A DNA stretch of 64,000 nt from Trichoplax adhaerens (taxonomy: Eukaryota > Placozoa > Uniplacotomia > Trichoplacea > Trichoplacidae). The notes under the pieces are model-generated. The model saw only the letters and a program-made list of their open reading frames with translations. It was not told the DNA's origin and made no database searches. The stretch lies in contig NW_002060943.1 of assembly GCF_000150275.1 (NCBI RefSeq), positions 10,758,331 to 10,822,330 of the forward strand, given 5' to 3'. Below are positions 1 through 13,100 of this stretch, one piece after another. Position numbers and translations under genes: made by a program. Every line of letters starts with the position of its first letter. Positions within the stretch are counted from its first letter, which is position 1.

Positions 1-37
1 AACGTTTATCGCAACTGCTGGAAAAGATAAATTGATT

Positions 38-273
38 ATCATTTTGCAAAGTGCCCGGGCAGTTTGCAAAATGACCGACTTCGCATACGGTCACGTTCAT
101 ATATTACCGGTAATGGCTTGTCATTACCGGTAATGACGGCCGCGTTACTACGCCATTACTACGGCATTACCGGTAATGGCCAGCTATTACATGGCCCAAT
201 ATCGGTAATGCTACCTTTGGGCAGGCCAATATCGGTATTGGTCGCTGAATCAAAAGGCATACATGAAGAATAA
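38..273. repeat. Palindromic ATTACCGGTAAT cluster, left copy
   Basis: The stretch is built from short self-complementary words (ATTACCGGTAAT and variants) spaced by GGCC-type linkers. Its right part (about 201-226) is the reverse complement, with one change, of about 1347-1373, so it forms one arm of an inverted pair around 300-1100. Its left part (38-103), with the words TTTTGCAAA and CCCGGGCAG, recurs near 25.97-26.05 kb. The 69-codon open frame here is not believable as a gene because it only translates the repeat. A foldback or MITE-like origin is inferred; no transposase is visible. Confidence 0.6.
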
Positions 274-758
274 GCTAATATAGCTAATATAATTGTCACA
301 AATCCCACTTGTGATTTGGTTAGGTCAGGTGCTATAGTAATTGTGTATGTCTTCCACTAACTTGGAAGACTTCTTCTAAGGGAACACTCTTTCCTCACAG
401 TCACACAACTACTCAGGTTTCCTTCAGACCTCTAGCACTTTTTATTCACCAGTCATTTGGTTTCTAGTCTCTACTAGTTCGTCCTAGCCCGGAGCGACTA
501 CTGCCGGCGAATGGCAATTCGCTCGGTCTTTTATACCATCCCCACTCATTTGTGGGGCATACTAGTAAATTGCTCCTTCCACAAATTGTATAAGTTACTA
601 TAGGGAATTACTCCCAGACAATTAACATGACTTAGTATGAGCTTGGATAGTAAACAACACTAATGAAAAACAACCAATTATGGTGCCAATCAGCGAGCCT
701 GAGCTCAGCACCAATACATGTAATTAATTATTGGAGCAGTGCGCTCCCATAAGCTAAT
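270..758. repeat. Segment flanked by 10-bp direct repeats
   Basis: ATAAGCTAAT occurs at 270-279 and again at 749-758, enclosing about 470 bp that is less AT-rich than its surroundings. The enclosed DNA starts with a TGTCACAAATCCC stretch and ends in an imperfect hairpin (GGAGC...GCTCC). The flanks could be a target-site duplication of an inserted element. No coding potential and no second copy were recognised, so this is a weak call. Confidence 0.25.
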
Positions 759-1116
759 CTTATATTAAGACAAATACAAAAATTGCTGGGCAGAGTCCAG
801 TATTCCCACTATTGACTTCCTATATAAGTTCCAGGGTTACTTACTTGATAAACGCTCAGGAACTAGTTAAATTAACTGCATTTAGTGACGGGAAATGCCG
901 TCACTGGGATTTCGCGACTAAAAAAAAGTGTCGGTTATATCCGTCACTGGGACTACAGGAACCAAAAAAAGTGTCGGTAATTACCGTCTACGTTTGTTCA
1001 GCATATATGATTGTATCTAGAAATCGTTTGATTTGCTTATGTTGATGTTGACCATAAACTGAGTAAAAATCTCGATTTATGCGTTTAAAAATATTTCATA
1101 ATTTGATGTGCTTACG

Positions 1117-1410
1117 TTGATTAGAATGCGATATTGGCAAGCCTAATGAAGACTAAGGCATTACCGATGTAATTCGATATGTTTACGTGGCATTTACGTT
1201 GAGTAGAATGCGATATTGGCAAGCCTAATAAAGACTTAGCCATTACCGACATTTGGTAGGCATATACCTGAGCATTACTGGTATTGGCCAGCCCTAACGT
1301 AGCATTACCGACATTGATCAAGTAATAGCTAGGCAAGACCGGTAATGGCCAGCCCAAAGGTAGCATTACCGACATTGATCAAGTAATAACTGGCCAATAC
1401 CGGTATATAT
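1117..1410. repeat. Palindromic ATTACCGGTAAT cluster, right copy
   Basis: The same kind of cluster as at 38-273 but in opposite orientation. It also holds internal direct repeats: the motif AGAATGCGATATTGGCAAGC occurs near 1121 and again near 1203, and TAGCATTACCGACATTGATC occurs near 1301 and near 1360. The inverted arrangement with the left copy makes the pair look like long terminal inverted repeats of a foldback-type element. The 84-codon minus-strand frame is an artefact of the repeat. Confidence 0.6.
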
Positions 1411-1877
1411 GAACTATATACCAAAATTAATACTAATTGTGATACTATGCAAGTATCTGTTCGCGAAAGATATCTACATTACGTCATTTGTAGCATTTTT
1501 ACCTATGATATTGTAAGTAATGGTCATTGACAGATTGAGCTAAGTTAGTACTGGACTTGACAGTGAAAGTGGAAAGATAAGTATTTCGCTAACTATAAAT
1601 AAATTTGCAATCCATAGTATGGAACTGCAGGACTTATTGTTATGCCTCTAGCTAAAAAGTGAATTACGTAATAAAGTAAAGTTAACAAGAAATGCAAACC
1701 ATATCAATTATATCTAGACGCTTTACTGCATATATATACTTTCTTTTTACGAAAACACAGAATAGAATTAAAAAGTAAATTGATTAATATCGCCAATCGT
1801 GATTTCACGTAATAGTATAAATAAATATTGCTTTATTAACCTCTTCATACAAACCAGCTTTGCAATAGATTACGTAA

Positions 1878-2664
1878 TTTACGATCAATAAGTTGAGTCC
1901 CTGAATCAGGAAAGATATCTGCGCTATCAGAAGACTTTCTCTGCAAGCGAATAATACAAAGACTTCGACTCTTCGTATTTTACATTAAACATTAATTTTA
2001 ATAACTCTTTATTATACGGTATACGGCATTATTACGATACAAATACACTATGAATAGCGGTATAGATCGGTATTTGTACTGTAGTAGATTTCTGCCTTTC
2101 ACGAGTAAAACAGAGTTGGTCTCAATAGTTGGAATAAAGTAAAAGTAGCTCGACATTGTGAAGTTTGTCTTGTGACTGCAGTCTAGAAGGAGAGTTCTAG
2201 GCTTAAACTAGAATAGTATTTGACTGTAGCAACTTAGAATAGCAGAATACTCTACTATATCCTTTTTCAGGAGAGTAATCCGTGACAAGCATTTATATAT
2301 TTTTCTACAATGGTCTAAGAGTCCTTGCTAGTACGGTGCTATTAACTTTGAAGCTATCCAATAAATTAGAGGCTAATTTTACTTGCCGCTACCTAATGAA
2401 GGCAGCAGTATTTACGTACATATATATCTAGTGACTAATACAAGATAATCAGATTACAATATGTCATTATCACGGAACGTTCCCGTGATAATCTACAATC
2501 TACCATAATTTATTTATAATCACAGTGATTCGAACTGTTAGTAACAACGCAAGACATCTAAACTAGAAACTGACTAAATAAGGGTAAGCCAATAAATATT
2601 TTCCTAGAAGAGATATTATTTCTACTCTAATCTCTACATTACATTGTCATACAACACCGTAACA
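1878..2664 (-). mobile_element. LTR family 3, solo-LTR-like copy (older)
   Basis: Aligned by eye with 11422-12637 and 19200-19720, all in the same (reverse) orientation. Shared landmarks in order are CAATAAGTTGAGTCCCTGA near 1887, the CTACCTAATGAAGGCAGCAG block near 2390, the hairpin ATTATCACGG...CCGTGATAAT near 2466, and a final ACACCGTAACA. Read on the minus strand it would begin TGTTACGG and end near a TTTATT/AATAAA signal, as expected of an LTR. I could not find a matching 5-bp target duplication, which fits an old insertion. The outer boundaries are approximate. Confidence 0.5.
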
Positions 2665-4135
2665 CCTTACAAGAAATGTCGAAATTATTATATTAGCAGA
2701 AAGTAACATAACCTTATTAAGGATGGTTAAACACCGATCAAGCTCCAAATATATTACAATAACCCTAAACTAGGGTTATATTAGATTTAATTTGACTTAA
2801 TAGGAAAGCATCGACGAGGATAATCGTATCACAACCTAAATTGAATTTATATAATTAGCTTCCATAATGATAACCGAACTTGTACTATTGTAACTTTAAA
2901 ATAGAGTAAGAAGATAGTCGCTATTTACATCATTTTTGCCTAATAATCTATTTAAAAGTAATATAATGCAGTACTATTGCGGTAAATAAATATTTTAAGA
3001 TAGAAAATGAGGATAAAGAAGTGCTGTTATCGAAACTGATCGGAGGTGTCTATTGAATCGAACGAAGACATTAAAACCTTGAAATAATCATAGAATAATC
3101 TGTAAATTACCAGTCTAGTTTGATTTTAATCATTTATTCAGATAGTTTTATAGATATCGACAAGACTAGGAAAATGCGCCAAGAACAATAAAAATTCATC
3201 TATGCAATTATATTTTTATCTTTTAAAATTGTTTCTTTACTCAAAGAAAGGAATAATATAAAGGAAAGCTATCACAATCTTAATAACGGGAGTCGAAGTA
3301 TATTAGGGTCTTAAATTAATTGCAAAGATGTCACTGAACCTAAAGATTTAAATTAGTCATACAACACACGAAAGCCACTTACAACAGGCGTAGGTTAATT
3401 AATTAAGTTACTTTTATTGAAAAGATTAGCACAGGCGGCAACGAAACAGCTACTGGTACTGAACTAATAAACTCATAATTGCATTGGCTAAGGCGGAGTA
3501 TCGCAGATGGCGTAAACAACATTAATGAGCAATGAATTAATTGTATTAGTCATATGCCATAGTGTAGATATAAATTAGCTATATTAAATTTGTTGAATAA
3601 GGATAAATTAACGTAAGCGTTAGATTACATGGTTGGAGCCATTAGCTCCGTAAACAATTACATGCAGGTCTGTAGATTAATAATATTAACAATATTAGTG
3701 TTGTTATTTATAATAAAATAAAGCATGATATTTGCAAGTTTTCTCTTTATGTTTTTGGAATGGTCTATCAGTGGATGCGAGTCGATAGATTTAGTATGTG
3801 CAAATGAGTCCTTTATTATTTGTATTGTTCTAGAAAGATATTGACTTACACGTCATTACTATATTGGTTACTCATGAAAATATAATTGATAATATTGATT
3901 GCTACTCTGACCAGATAGAATTTTTTGCAATTTGTACGGTACTATTGAAATTGATATTGAATATCTATTTCCATCAAATTTTTTGAAGGAGTAAAGGTGT
4001 CTCACAAAATCAGTCTAAAATAGTGGATGTCTTCTGCCTCTAATACAACTTCAGCAACCTCATAATATTCTTCAACATCTACATTCGTATCCTTCTACTT
4101 ACATTCCAGAAATTGCTAAAATACCCTATTACATT
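2665..4135. other. Spacer upstream of receptor gene A
   Basis: AT-rich DNA with no recognisable coding region or second repeat copy. It must hold the promoter and any 5' noncoding exons of receptor gene A, but no clear TATA box or initiator could be assigned. Confidence 0.4.
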
Positions 4136-7100
4136 ATGAAGCTTAATTTTACCATATTTCTTTTACTTCATATGAGCATTGATAGCTGCTGTAAAAGTGA
4201 TAAAATTGACTTGTATCTTGGTGGATTTTTTCCCATCGACAACTTTGAATGGAATGCTAGTGGTCTCCTACCAGTATCTCAAATGGCAATCGACGATATT
4301 AATTCTAGAGATGATATATTACCTAATTATCGTCTGAATTTAATTGTTCGAGATACCAAGGTAAATTTATGAACTAAAATTAGTTTAAAAATGATCCTAC
4401 CGTTTTGCTTTAAAGTTTGCATCATCGTCACTACTTGGTTCTAAATACTTAAATAATATAAGAAAGTTCATGTTATAGCAAATTTTTGCCATTGATATCA
4501 ACTCCTTTATATCATTTATTTCTTCGTAAAGGCTGTGGCTACGTTAGGTGTTAAAATCTTATTCGATTTCATCCAGCTGCCGCCAACGAAAATAATGCTT
4601 TTAGGCTCTGGTTTTACTCGTGTTACATCCGCAATAGCTGGAGTAGCAAAATATTTCAACTTAATTCAGGTTGGTTTTCGTCAAATATACGAAACTTTCA
4701 CAATAATATTCGATTTATGCGTTAAGACTTATCTTCTGATATAATTGTATTGAACATTAGTAATAACTAGTGAGCATTAAGCATCATTTATCAATATCTT
4801 TTTTAGTCAAACTAAGGCAATATTAAGATCCTCACAAAGTAGGTAGTTTAATCTTAGAGTCCTTTTGATAATCGTTGGGAGAGAGTCAAAAAATCTTAGC
4901 TTTATCCAATTTGTACTTTACTATTCAGTTTTCTGTTTAATATTTCAAAATTAAATATTGCATTATTAATTTAATAAACAAGTTCAGATTCGAGATATTA
5001 TCATAACCATCAGCTTCTTATTGCCGAAACAATCTTTAATTGACACTTATTTCGTCAAACAATCCTAGCAAGTCTTCTGTTCTCTTAATTACTAACGCTT
5101 GAAAATTACACGCCCTCTTTTCTTCAGAACCATTTCATTAATACCATAGATGGAAATGCACCATATTATGTCCAAGTAATTTCATTTACCTGGTATTTAT
5201 TATACTTTGAAATATTATGACCGAAAGCGCTAAAAATATCGTAACTTGATAACATCTCCTCAATAGATTAATAGTTGTGCATATTTCGTAATTAATCCGT
5301 GGCATTTACAACAGTTTAGTACTCTATTTGTTAGGTAGAAATTAATTTCCAAGGAAGTAATATTGCATAAACACATTGGTATTCATTTTTTACTAAAATA
5401 TTTGGTCATTGGACAACTATTTACAGCATCAACTTGCAAGATTGATAAAATACGCAATACGCTAGAAGCTAGTGAATTTGGCTCTAGTTTCACTCACACA
5501 TATTTTGTGGATCGAGACTATTTTTGGGCATATAGTAATTAGCAATAATTAAATCTAATCCAGAAATGCAGTATAACTAATTAGTAGGATAATCGATCAT
5601 TGCCACGTACAGTACTAATTATTGCATAGGTAGCAAACAATATTAGAATCTGTCTTAACTTGTGTTGATAAAAATTTACCACTTTTGAAAATCCTAACGT
5701 AATCTCTTCATAATAATATACAATAAAATACGATTATAATTTGATATCATCTAGAGATAGATTTGGTGTTTACATCAGAATTTAGTACGGTATGTTAATT
5801 CGGTCAATTAGAGCTATTATGTTTAGAGAACGTGTCCTTAAATTGTGAAAATAAATAAGAAATCTAATTTTGCCTGTCTTGATCATTACTGATCTTAAGA
5901 GTTAAGGTAAAAATAGATTAAGGGGATACAGTTACCTAGCACTTTTAGATCCTGTTACCGATAGTAATAGTCATATCATCTGCTTTAATGATCAGTCGAT
6001 TTACAACAGGCGCAGCGACTGGTATTTAACCTACCACATCATTTGCATTACATTAATAAATTAACAAATTTATTCTCGTGCCATATAAATGATTTAGGAA
6101 TACTGTATGTCATGATTTAAAATGCAAAACTGATTGCATTAGTACAGTGATACTGTTTGGCTAATCTATACTCATATAAATTTTTACGGTATTTAAAAAG
6201 AAACGAACTATCAGTATATAGGTATAGAAGTCGTTAACTTTAATGAGTGAGGACAGGATGATTATACCTCACGGCGTAGTAATATCGAGATAAATTCCAT
6301 TCGATTATCACATATGAATATTAAGTTCTTTCAATCTAGCAACTTATTCATTCCCGTACAAACAATTTTAAATCGCAACATTTCATGAGAATAAACCCGC
6401 ATCCAAATAAGTTCCTACCTTACACACGATTCGATCAAGATAAAATGATCTAAATATGAAAGAATTTATATAGCTACTTAGTAAATTTAAAATGTAGCTT
6501 CTCTGAACTATTTATATTTTATTACGGAAGGAGATACAGGGCTGATTTCTGCTGAAAAAGAGTATACAATAGGATCTCAAATGAATCTTCGGATATCACA
6601 TTTCTTATATGCAGAATACGATTTTGCTCATATTTAAATTGAATAGCTAAATTGTAATAGCTCTAACATTAAACATAATCTGCAAGCATACACACAATTG
6701 ATTCTCTAATCGCCAATAGCGGAAGTCTGCATCCACCTGTAATGTAACTTAGTATTGATTGTAGACTGTTAGCCATGTGTAGTATAATGTACGGTAGATA
6801 TTTATCCTAAGAGATATTTGGTAGCTGTAACTATAGACTGTAGCGGTAGAGACTCTATGCTAGAGTACAGATGACTATATACAGTAAGCTGTTGAGTTAC
6901 TAATATGGCTATAGGTAAAAATAGAACTGTAAATCATATATTAGGATATGGTTAATTCATTGTACTTTGGCTGGTGTGAATAATGTCTACGTAAGTACTG
7001 TAGTCGTATCCATATTGGATTAATGATGGTCCGCAGTAGAATAGTCTTACTAAGAATAATTTAACTATGTGTAAAATAAGGTAAAAGGTTGTCATGCGGA

Positions 7101-10100
7101 TTGTAGCTGCGAATGCTACGGAAAGTATAAAAGCATGCAACTTTAGATTATTCTGTTAGTTCGTTGTAGAAGTCTTTAGAAGTAGTATTCGGCTAGAGTA
7201 GAGCTGTGTAGTTAATCTTTGTATAAGATTCAATAAAGCCCTTATTTTTCTAAAATTTGGAATTTCGTGATTGGTATATATCACACCACCCTTAACTTTG
7301 AAATTAAATAACATACGCGTAAATCAGTTACGGTACGGCACGTTAATTAATATTGCCTTTCATCTTTGATATCATACTGTCTGAAAGTAGTATTATTCAT
7401 GAATTAAAGCTACCGGTAGGGTTTACACATATTTTATTCTTTTGAATATACCGTAGAATTTTAAAATACTTTGTCCCAGCTATCGAAGAACCGGCCATAT
7501 TTGACTGTTCACTGCAATCTTACGCCTTACATATTGCAGTATTCGCGGCATGGAAGAATGCGAGATAATATACGTCAGATTACAGCAATTGACTACCGTA
7601 GTAGCTTCCGCTCGGTCATGAATCGATTTTTCTACAAATTATGGCGGTATTCGATGCTATAATTTTAATCAAAGAATGTCAAATACGGTACTGTGTTAGT
7701 TAGAGCTTTCCTTTCAAGTACCGTAACATAAATTAATGTCGATCGAGGGATATCTCATCCGTAATTAACAGAGGTGTTTGTATTAAAATCTTAACTAAAA
7801 ATACCCATATATGTATTCAAGATCGGCATTTCGGATTAATTTAAAATAACGAATATGTGCGTATTCTAATTATTTACGTTAATGCACGTATGTGGGAAAA
7901 TCGTATATAAGCAATATTGATGTCAAGTAATTATAAAAATAATCCACCATGTTTATCAGCAAAGAATCTTATAAATGTTATTATTACATGATTGCCGAAT
8001 ACGATCTAGATTAACCAGGACATTTGATTGCTGAGAGTTTAAAATGAACGAATACTTTTATTTAGAAAGTCTATTCCCACACCTCTTGTCACAACTTGCC
8101 AGCAGCGACAAAAAATTTCGATTTATGAAATTCATTAATAAGTTTTAAGGGCCGGCAATGATTCTAGTACAATAGAAGATCGCTTACTCGAAGTAAATGC
8201 GTAGACGTATATGCCTATAATTTATAGATTTCTGATTTAACACAATTGTATCATCGCAATCAAAGAGGTTCAATTTGCTTACCCTAGCTGACGAGATTTA
8301 TTAATTTATTTGATGATAAGCCATTTACTAATTTATTACCGGTAACCTGTTAATTAGTCAATCATAAGCAAAGGTTATAACTAATTCCCTATCTTGTATT
8401 TGTTCATATTAGACAACATACTCTTCCGAGGGTGTCTTACTGTCTGATAAAAGTAAATATCCATTTGTGTTCCGAACATGCTTTTCCATTAATGCTTGGA
8501 GTTTACCTCAGATAATACTACTCAAGCATTTTAATTGGACGAGAGTAGCCACGCTGACCAGAAGAAGCGATCTATACGATGCAGTAAATCTCGTTTTGTT
8601 TATTGATATTCTTAAAAAATGTAAAACATGGTATTACTAATTATGTTAGCCATTTTTCTTCAATAATTGTATTTTATAAACTAAAGAAATATCTTCTTTA
8701 ATTTAATGCAGTTTATCTGTAGTAATAGAAAATTCACACTGTCCAAGCAAGTTATAGCTTTATGTTTTAAGCTAATCACTAATTTTTGTACACTACTGGT
8801 ACTACTGGTATTTAATACCTTGCTATAATTTTTAGAGTACGGAGAGATTATTAAGTGAACTCCATCGAGCAAAAATTGAAGTAATTGCCGAAGAAGGACT
8901 TATCACTGGCACTAATTCCAGTCGCCAGATTAAAATCTTAAAGGTCGGTAATAATTATAGTACTTGATTTAAATAGCTATTACGATGAAAGAAAGTCATT
9001 CAGCTAGAATAATATACCAGATTGACTCTTTTACACAATAACAGCATTAAGCTAGATTGTGAGATATTTCTACCTAGTAATGTAAATAAAGCACTTCTTA
9101 GCTTTCCTTATCGCGAGCTGAACACGACAAGTAGAAAAAATTAGAAAACATAAAAAACGTCGTCTGATGTAGAAATTTGTCATGTACTCATACTTTTACA
9201 ATAATACGGGTATACGCGTATGCTCTATCCGCCTTGGCCAAAGTTGGTTTACCTATTTTAATAGGCCGACATTACGCCAAAATACATCCTTAATATAGAT
9301 ACAGATCGCGTCAAATTAATACTATAGTTGAGGTTTTCTATATCTGTATCTTGAAACGTCGTGAATTGCATTTAAAAGGCAAGAGTAAGTAGCACAAAAG
9401 ACAGCATTTTTGTATCAAATCTTCGAGTGTTTTCCATTAGGAATATCAATATTTTTTCTCGCGTCCATTTTAATCCATGTATTACATTGTTAACATCCTC
9501 TAGAGATAGCAGCAATAAAATTCGTAATCATAGCAAGTAGTGTAGATAAATTCATAAGTATCGTACTGTATAAGAAAGATATCTAAAGTATGATATAAGG
9601 TGTAAATGTTCTTATACGTTAAAATTTATGATTTTCAGTTAAGGTGGCTTTAATGATTATTGAGACTAGCTTTTAGTACCAGTATGGCTATAGCATTGTT
9701 ACGGTGTTGCCTTGTCATTAGGATAGTTTAATAAGTACAGTAGTAGCTAGTATGGAGAATATCCATATTTGTAGTGCTAGGTAAGATAAGTAATGCCTTA
9801 ACGTGGATGTTGTTTGTTATAGTTCATTACATACTTGATGTTGATTGTTATTGTGTGACAGATAGCAGTAAGATGATTCAAGTTTTAGTTGATGATAGTT
9901 GAATTAGACAACCTACGAGCTTAGATTAAGATTAATTATGAGTAAGAGATTCAAAATATTTACTGATAGAAAAGCTATGTAAGGAACATCTCAGTTCGAG
10001 ATGTTTCTCCTAGTAAGATATAATAATAATACTGTTGTTGTTTACAAATTAGACGGTTCCTATATAAACGGGAACATTTGAGTTGAGTGGTGTGGTAAAA

Positions 10101-13100
10101 AGATGTAGATGTATCTTTGCTAATAAAAGTTTTATCTTTACAGTCTTTTACTATGTGTGTTTAACGTTAAGTAAACGGGCGTTTAAGTCAGTAGCTACTT
10201 ATAGACTTTTACTGTACGTTACCTTGTCGCAGAAGTGAAATTGTGACAAGCATTCACAAATAGAAGTTTTTAAGATCGTTATTCACATTATAAACAATTT
10301 TATTTATTGTATAATTAGGTCAGGACAATTTTTAAGTAATATAGTTTTCATTCGGTAGCTTGAGCAAATACATTATCTAAGATGTAATTCAATAAACACC
10401 CGGACTACTGTATAGTAATAATAAATATTAACTTAAAAATAATAAATATATTTGGCTTAATATGTAATTATGATAGATTTATACACAATCAGTTTAGCTT
10501 GGAACGATTCTTTGCTAAAAGCTTCTTCATTATACTGAAATAATAATGTACATCATGAGGAATATGGATGTAGAAAACAAAAATTTTGCAGTTAATCTTT
10601 CTTCGTAATTGATTGCTCTATTGAATTAAAATTAAACCAAAACTTGCTTTAAAGCATGTAGTGAACCTATTTTCTCGCATATCATAACAGAAAAGTGACG
10701 CCCGGATAATTATAGCGTATCTACAAGAAGAAGACGCCATTGAGGTATTTTGCCAGGTTGGTCAAGTAGGCATAGTTAATTTTGTTATAAGGTTAATCAT
10801 TGCTCAGATACAAAGTATATCAATGTTATTAGTCTACTATCCTGCAACCTAGAGATTGCAACTGCTTGTTCGAGGCGAGCTGATTCTATGATTTATACGA
10901 GCGAGTTATGCACTAGTAGATTTTCAAATTTAAAGAGAAATTGACCATTTATATATCCAAGATATCAAAATATTGTTAATTAATCTTTCCTAAAATAGAT
11001 GCTAGCATAAGCTCTAAGATTTACAGCATATTTAAATGATAAATACATCCTAGTACTTTAGATTATACTGTTTTACATTTGTTTCATCAATCGGTCTAAT
11101 ACATTTCTATCATTCTATGATATATTTGAAAAGATGTAGTCAATAATTTCAATTGAATCATCTTTCGCATATATAGGCTTATAAACATCAAATGTACGGA
11201 CCGAATTATGTTTGGATCATACCTAATTATTTTTCTAATACATTTTGGAGCAAAGCAACAAAGTTCAAATATGTTGACTGCACCCCGGAAGAAATTGCGA
11301 TATCGGCAAATTATTCCTTATCAATAAGCTTCGCTGCAATAAATGTCGTTACAAATAAAACCATATCTGGAATGGTAAATTTAAAAAATTTTTAATTAAA
11401 GCTGTTAATAATATTACCTGATGTTACAGTCAATAAGTCAAGTCCCTGAACTATATAAAGGGGAACAATGTCTGCGATACGGGGAACACATCTCCGCTAA
11501 TGATCAACACGCAGACTTAGAGGTCTCGTATTTTTAACTAAACACTAGTGCAAACTCCCGTCGCTTTGCTGACGGTTTACGATAATGTGCTCATTTAACA
11601 GATAGTATTACCATTTGATAGACCTGTCAGAGGTTCAATAACTTTATACCGTAGTTAGTAATATTAACTTTGCAGCCTTCCAATAAGTCAAAGGCTAATT
11701 TTACTTGCTGCTACCTGATGAAGATAATAGTATTTGCGAATACAGATACCTAGAGACTGTCACAATTTCAACTCTACGACAAGGAAACGTACAGTAAAAG
11801 TCTGTAAATAACTACCGACTTTAATGCCCTTTTACCAAACGTTAAGCATACTCAGCGAAGCACCGTAAAGATAGAACTTTTATTAGCGTAGATAATGTAC
11901 ATCTACAACATTTCACCACACAACTCAACTCAAATGCTCCCATTTATATAGAAACTATCTAATTTGTAAACTACAGTATTATTATTATACCTTACTAGGA
12001 GAGACATCTGGAACTGAGATGTTCCTTACATAGCTTTTCTATCAGTAAAATTTTTAATCTCTTACTCATACTTAATCTTAATCTAAGTATGTATGTTATC
12101 TAATTAAGCTATCAATAGCTAGAACTTGAATCATCCTACTATGATCTATGAATAGGAACAATCAATATCAAATATGTAATAAAATATCAACAAATGATAT
12201 CCACGTTAAGACCTTACTTATCTTACCTATTACTTCAAATATGGATAGTTTCTATATTAGTTACTACTGTACTTATTAAACTATCCTAACTGTAAGGTAA
12301 CACCGCAACAGAGACTTATACAAGATAGCCAGGTTAAAATAAGTTATTATCACGGAATATTCACGTGATAATCTACTAGTATAATTTATCATAAGTCAGT
12401 TATAATCACGATGATTCAGGCTGTAAGTAGATTATTCTTAACTCCCTTATTTAACCATTAATTTCGGTATGTATGTTACGGCCATTCTTAAGACTGATGT
12501 TGTCCTTAAGGTCAGTCACGGTCTTTGCTAAGACATTAATCATTCCTAAGAATGGCCGACCAATCCTAGGAATGATCGGCAATTCCTAAATTATTTCCAC
12601 TCTAATCTCTATATTGCAATTTTATAACACTGTACCAGCTAAATTTTATATTACGGAATATGTAAAGTCTCGCATTTTGTCTGTATAATTATAATGAAAA
12701 AATTTATCCTTGAGATTACGATAGAACTCACTCATGATAATTATTAAATTACGTATTATTATCACGCATTACTTGATTCAATACTACAAATAAACACTGT
12801 TACATTATTACTTGACGATTTATAAATTACTACTAACCGACTGTTTATCTTACGAATTTAGACGCCGAATAACTTTAACATTCGCTATAATAACTGGCCA
12901 ACTATCGTTAATCAAACCTATTATCCCAATAGTTATGCTGCTTTTGCTTACGATTCTATTTGGGCGGAAGCGATGGCTATGAATAACTCAATTAAACGAT
13001 TAGCCGAGCTTAACCGGACGTTAGAAGATTTTCACTACGGCGATAGAGAGATGTCACGAATACTTAAGGAAGAGATGTATAACCTCAATTTTTCGGGAAT

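Larger units (their letters stand above)
11422..12637 (-). mobile_element. LTR family 3 copy, split by a nested family 2 LTR
   Basis: The two parts 11422-11757 and 12311-12637 align in order with the uninterrupted family 3 copy at 1878-2664. Landmarks are TGTTACAGTCAATAAGTCAAG at the left end (first 20 bases diagnostic), CTACCTGATGAAG near 11711, and ATTATCACGGAATATTCACG near 12345. The family 2 LTR at 11758-12310 interrupts it. The whole lies in intron 6 of receptor gene A. The right boundary is blurred: a cluster of short palindromes (12466-12595) has been added inside. No target duplication was found. Confidence 0.55.

Noticed and set aside
64-273. 69-codon frame at the left edge
   Set aside because: Translation of the ATTACCGGTAAT palindrome cluster; the same residues appear on the opposite strand in the inverted copy at 1121-1375.
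6952-7140. 62-codon minus-strand frame conserved at 24039-24227
   Set aside because: Both copies lie inside family 1 solo LTRs antisense to the LTR's own TATA and polyadenylation signals. The conservation is explained by recent duplication of the LTR, not by selection on a protein.
9640-12320. Full-length LTR retrotransposon between the two family 2 LTRs
   Set aside because: The two LTRs are in opposite orientation with different target duplications, and the DNA between them contains receptor exons 5 and 6, not retroelement genes.
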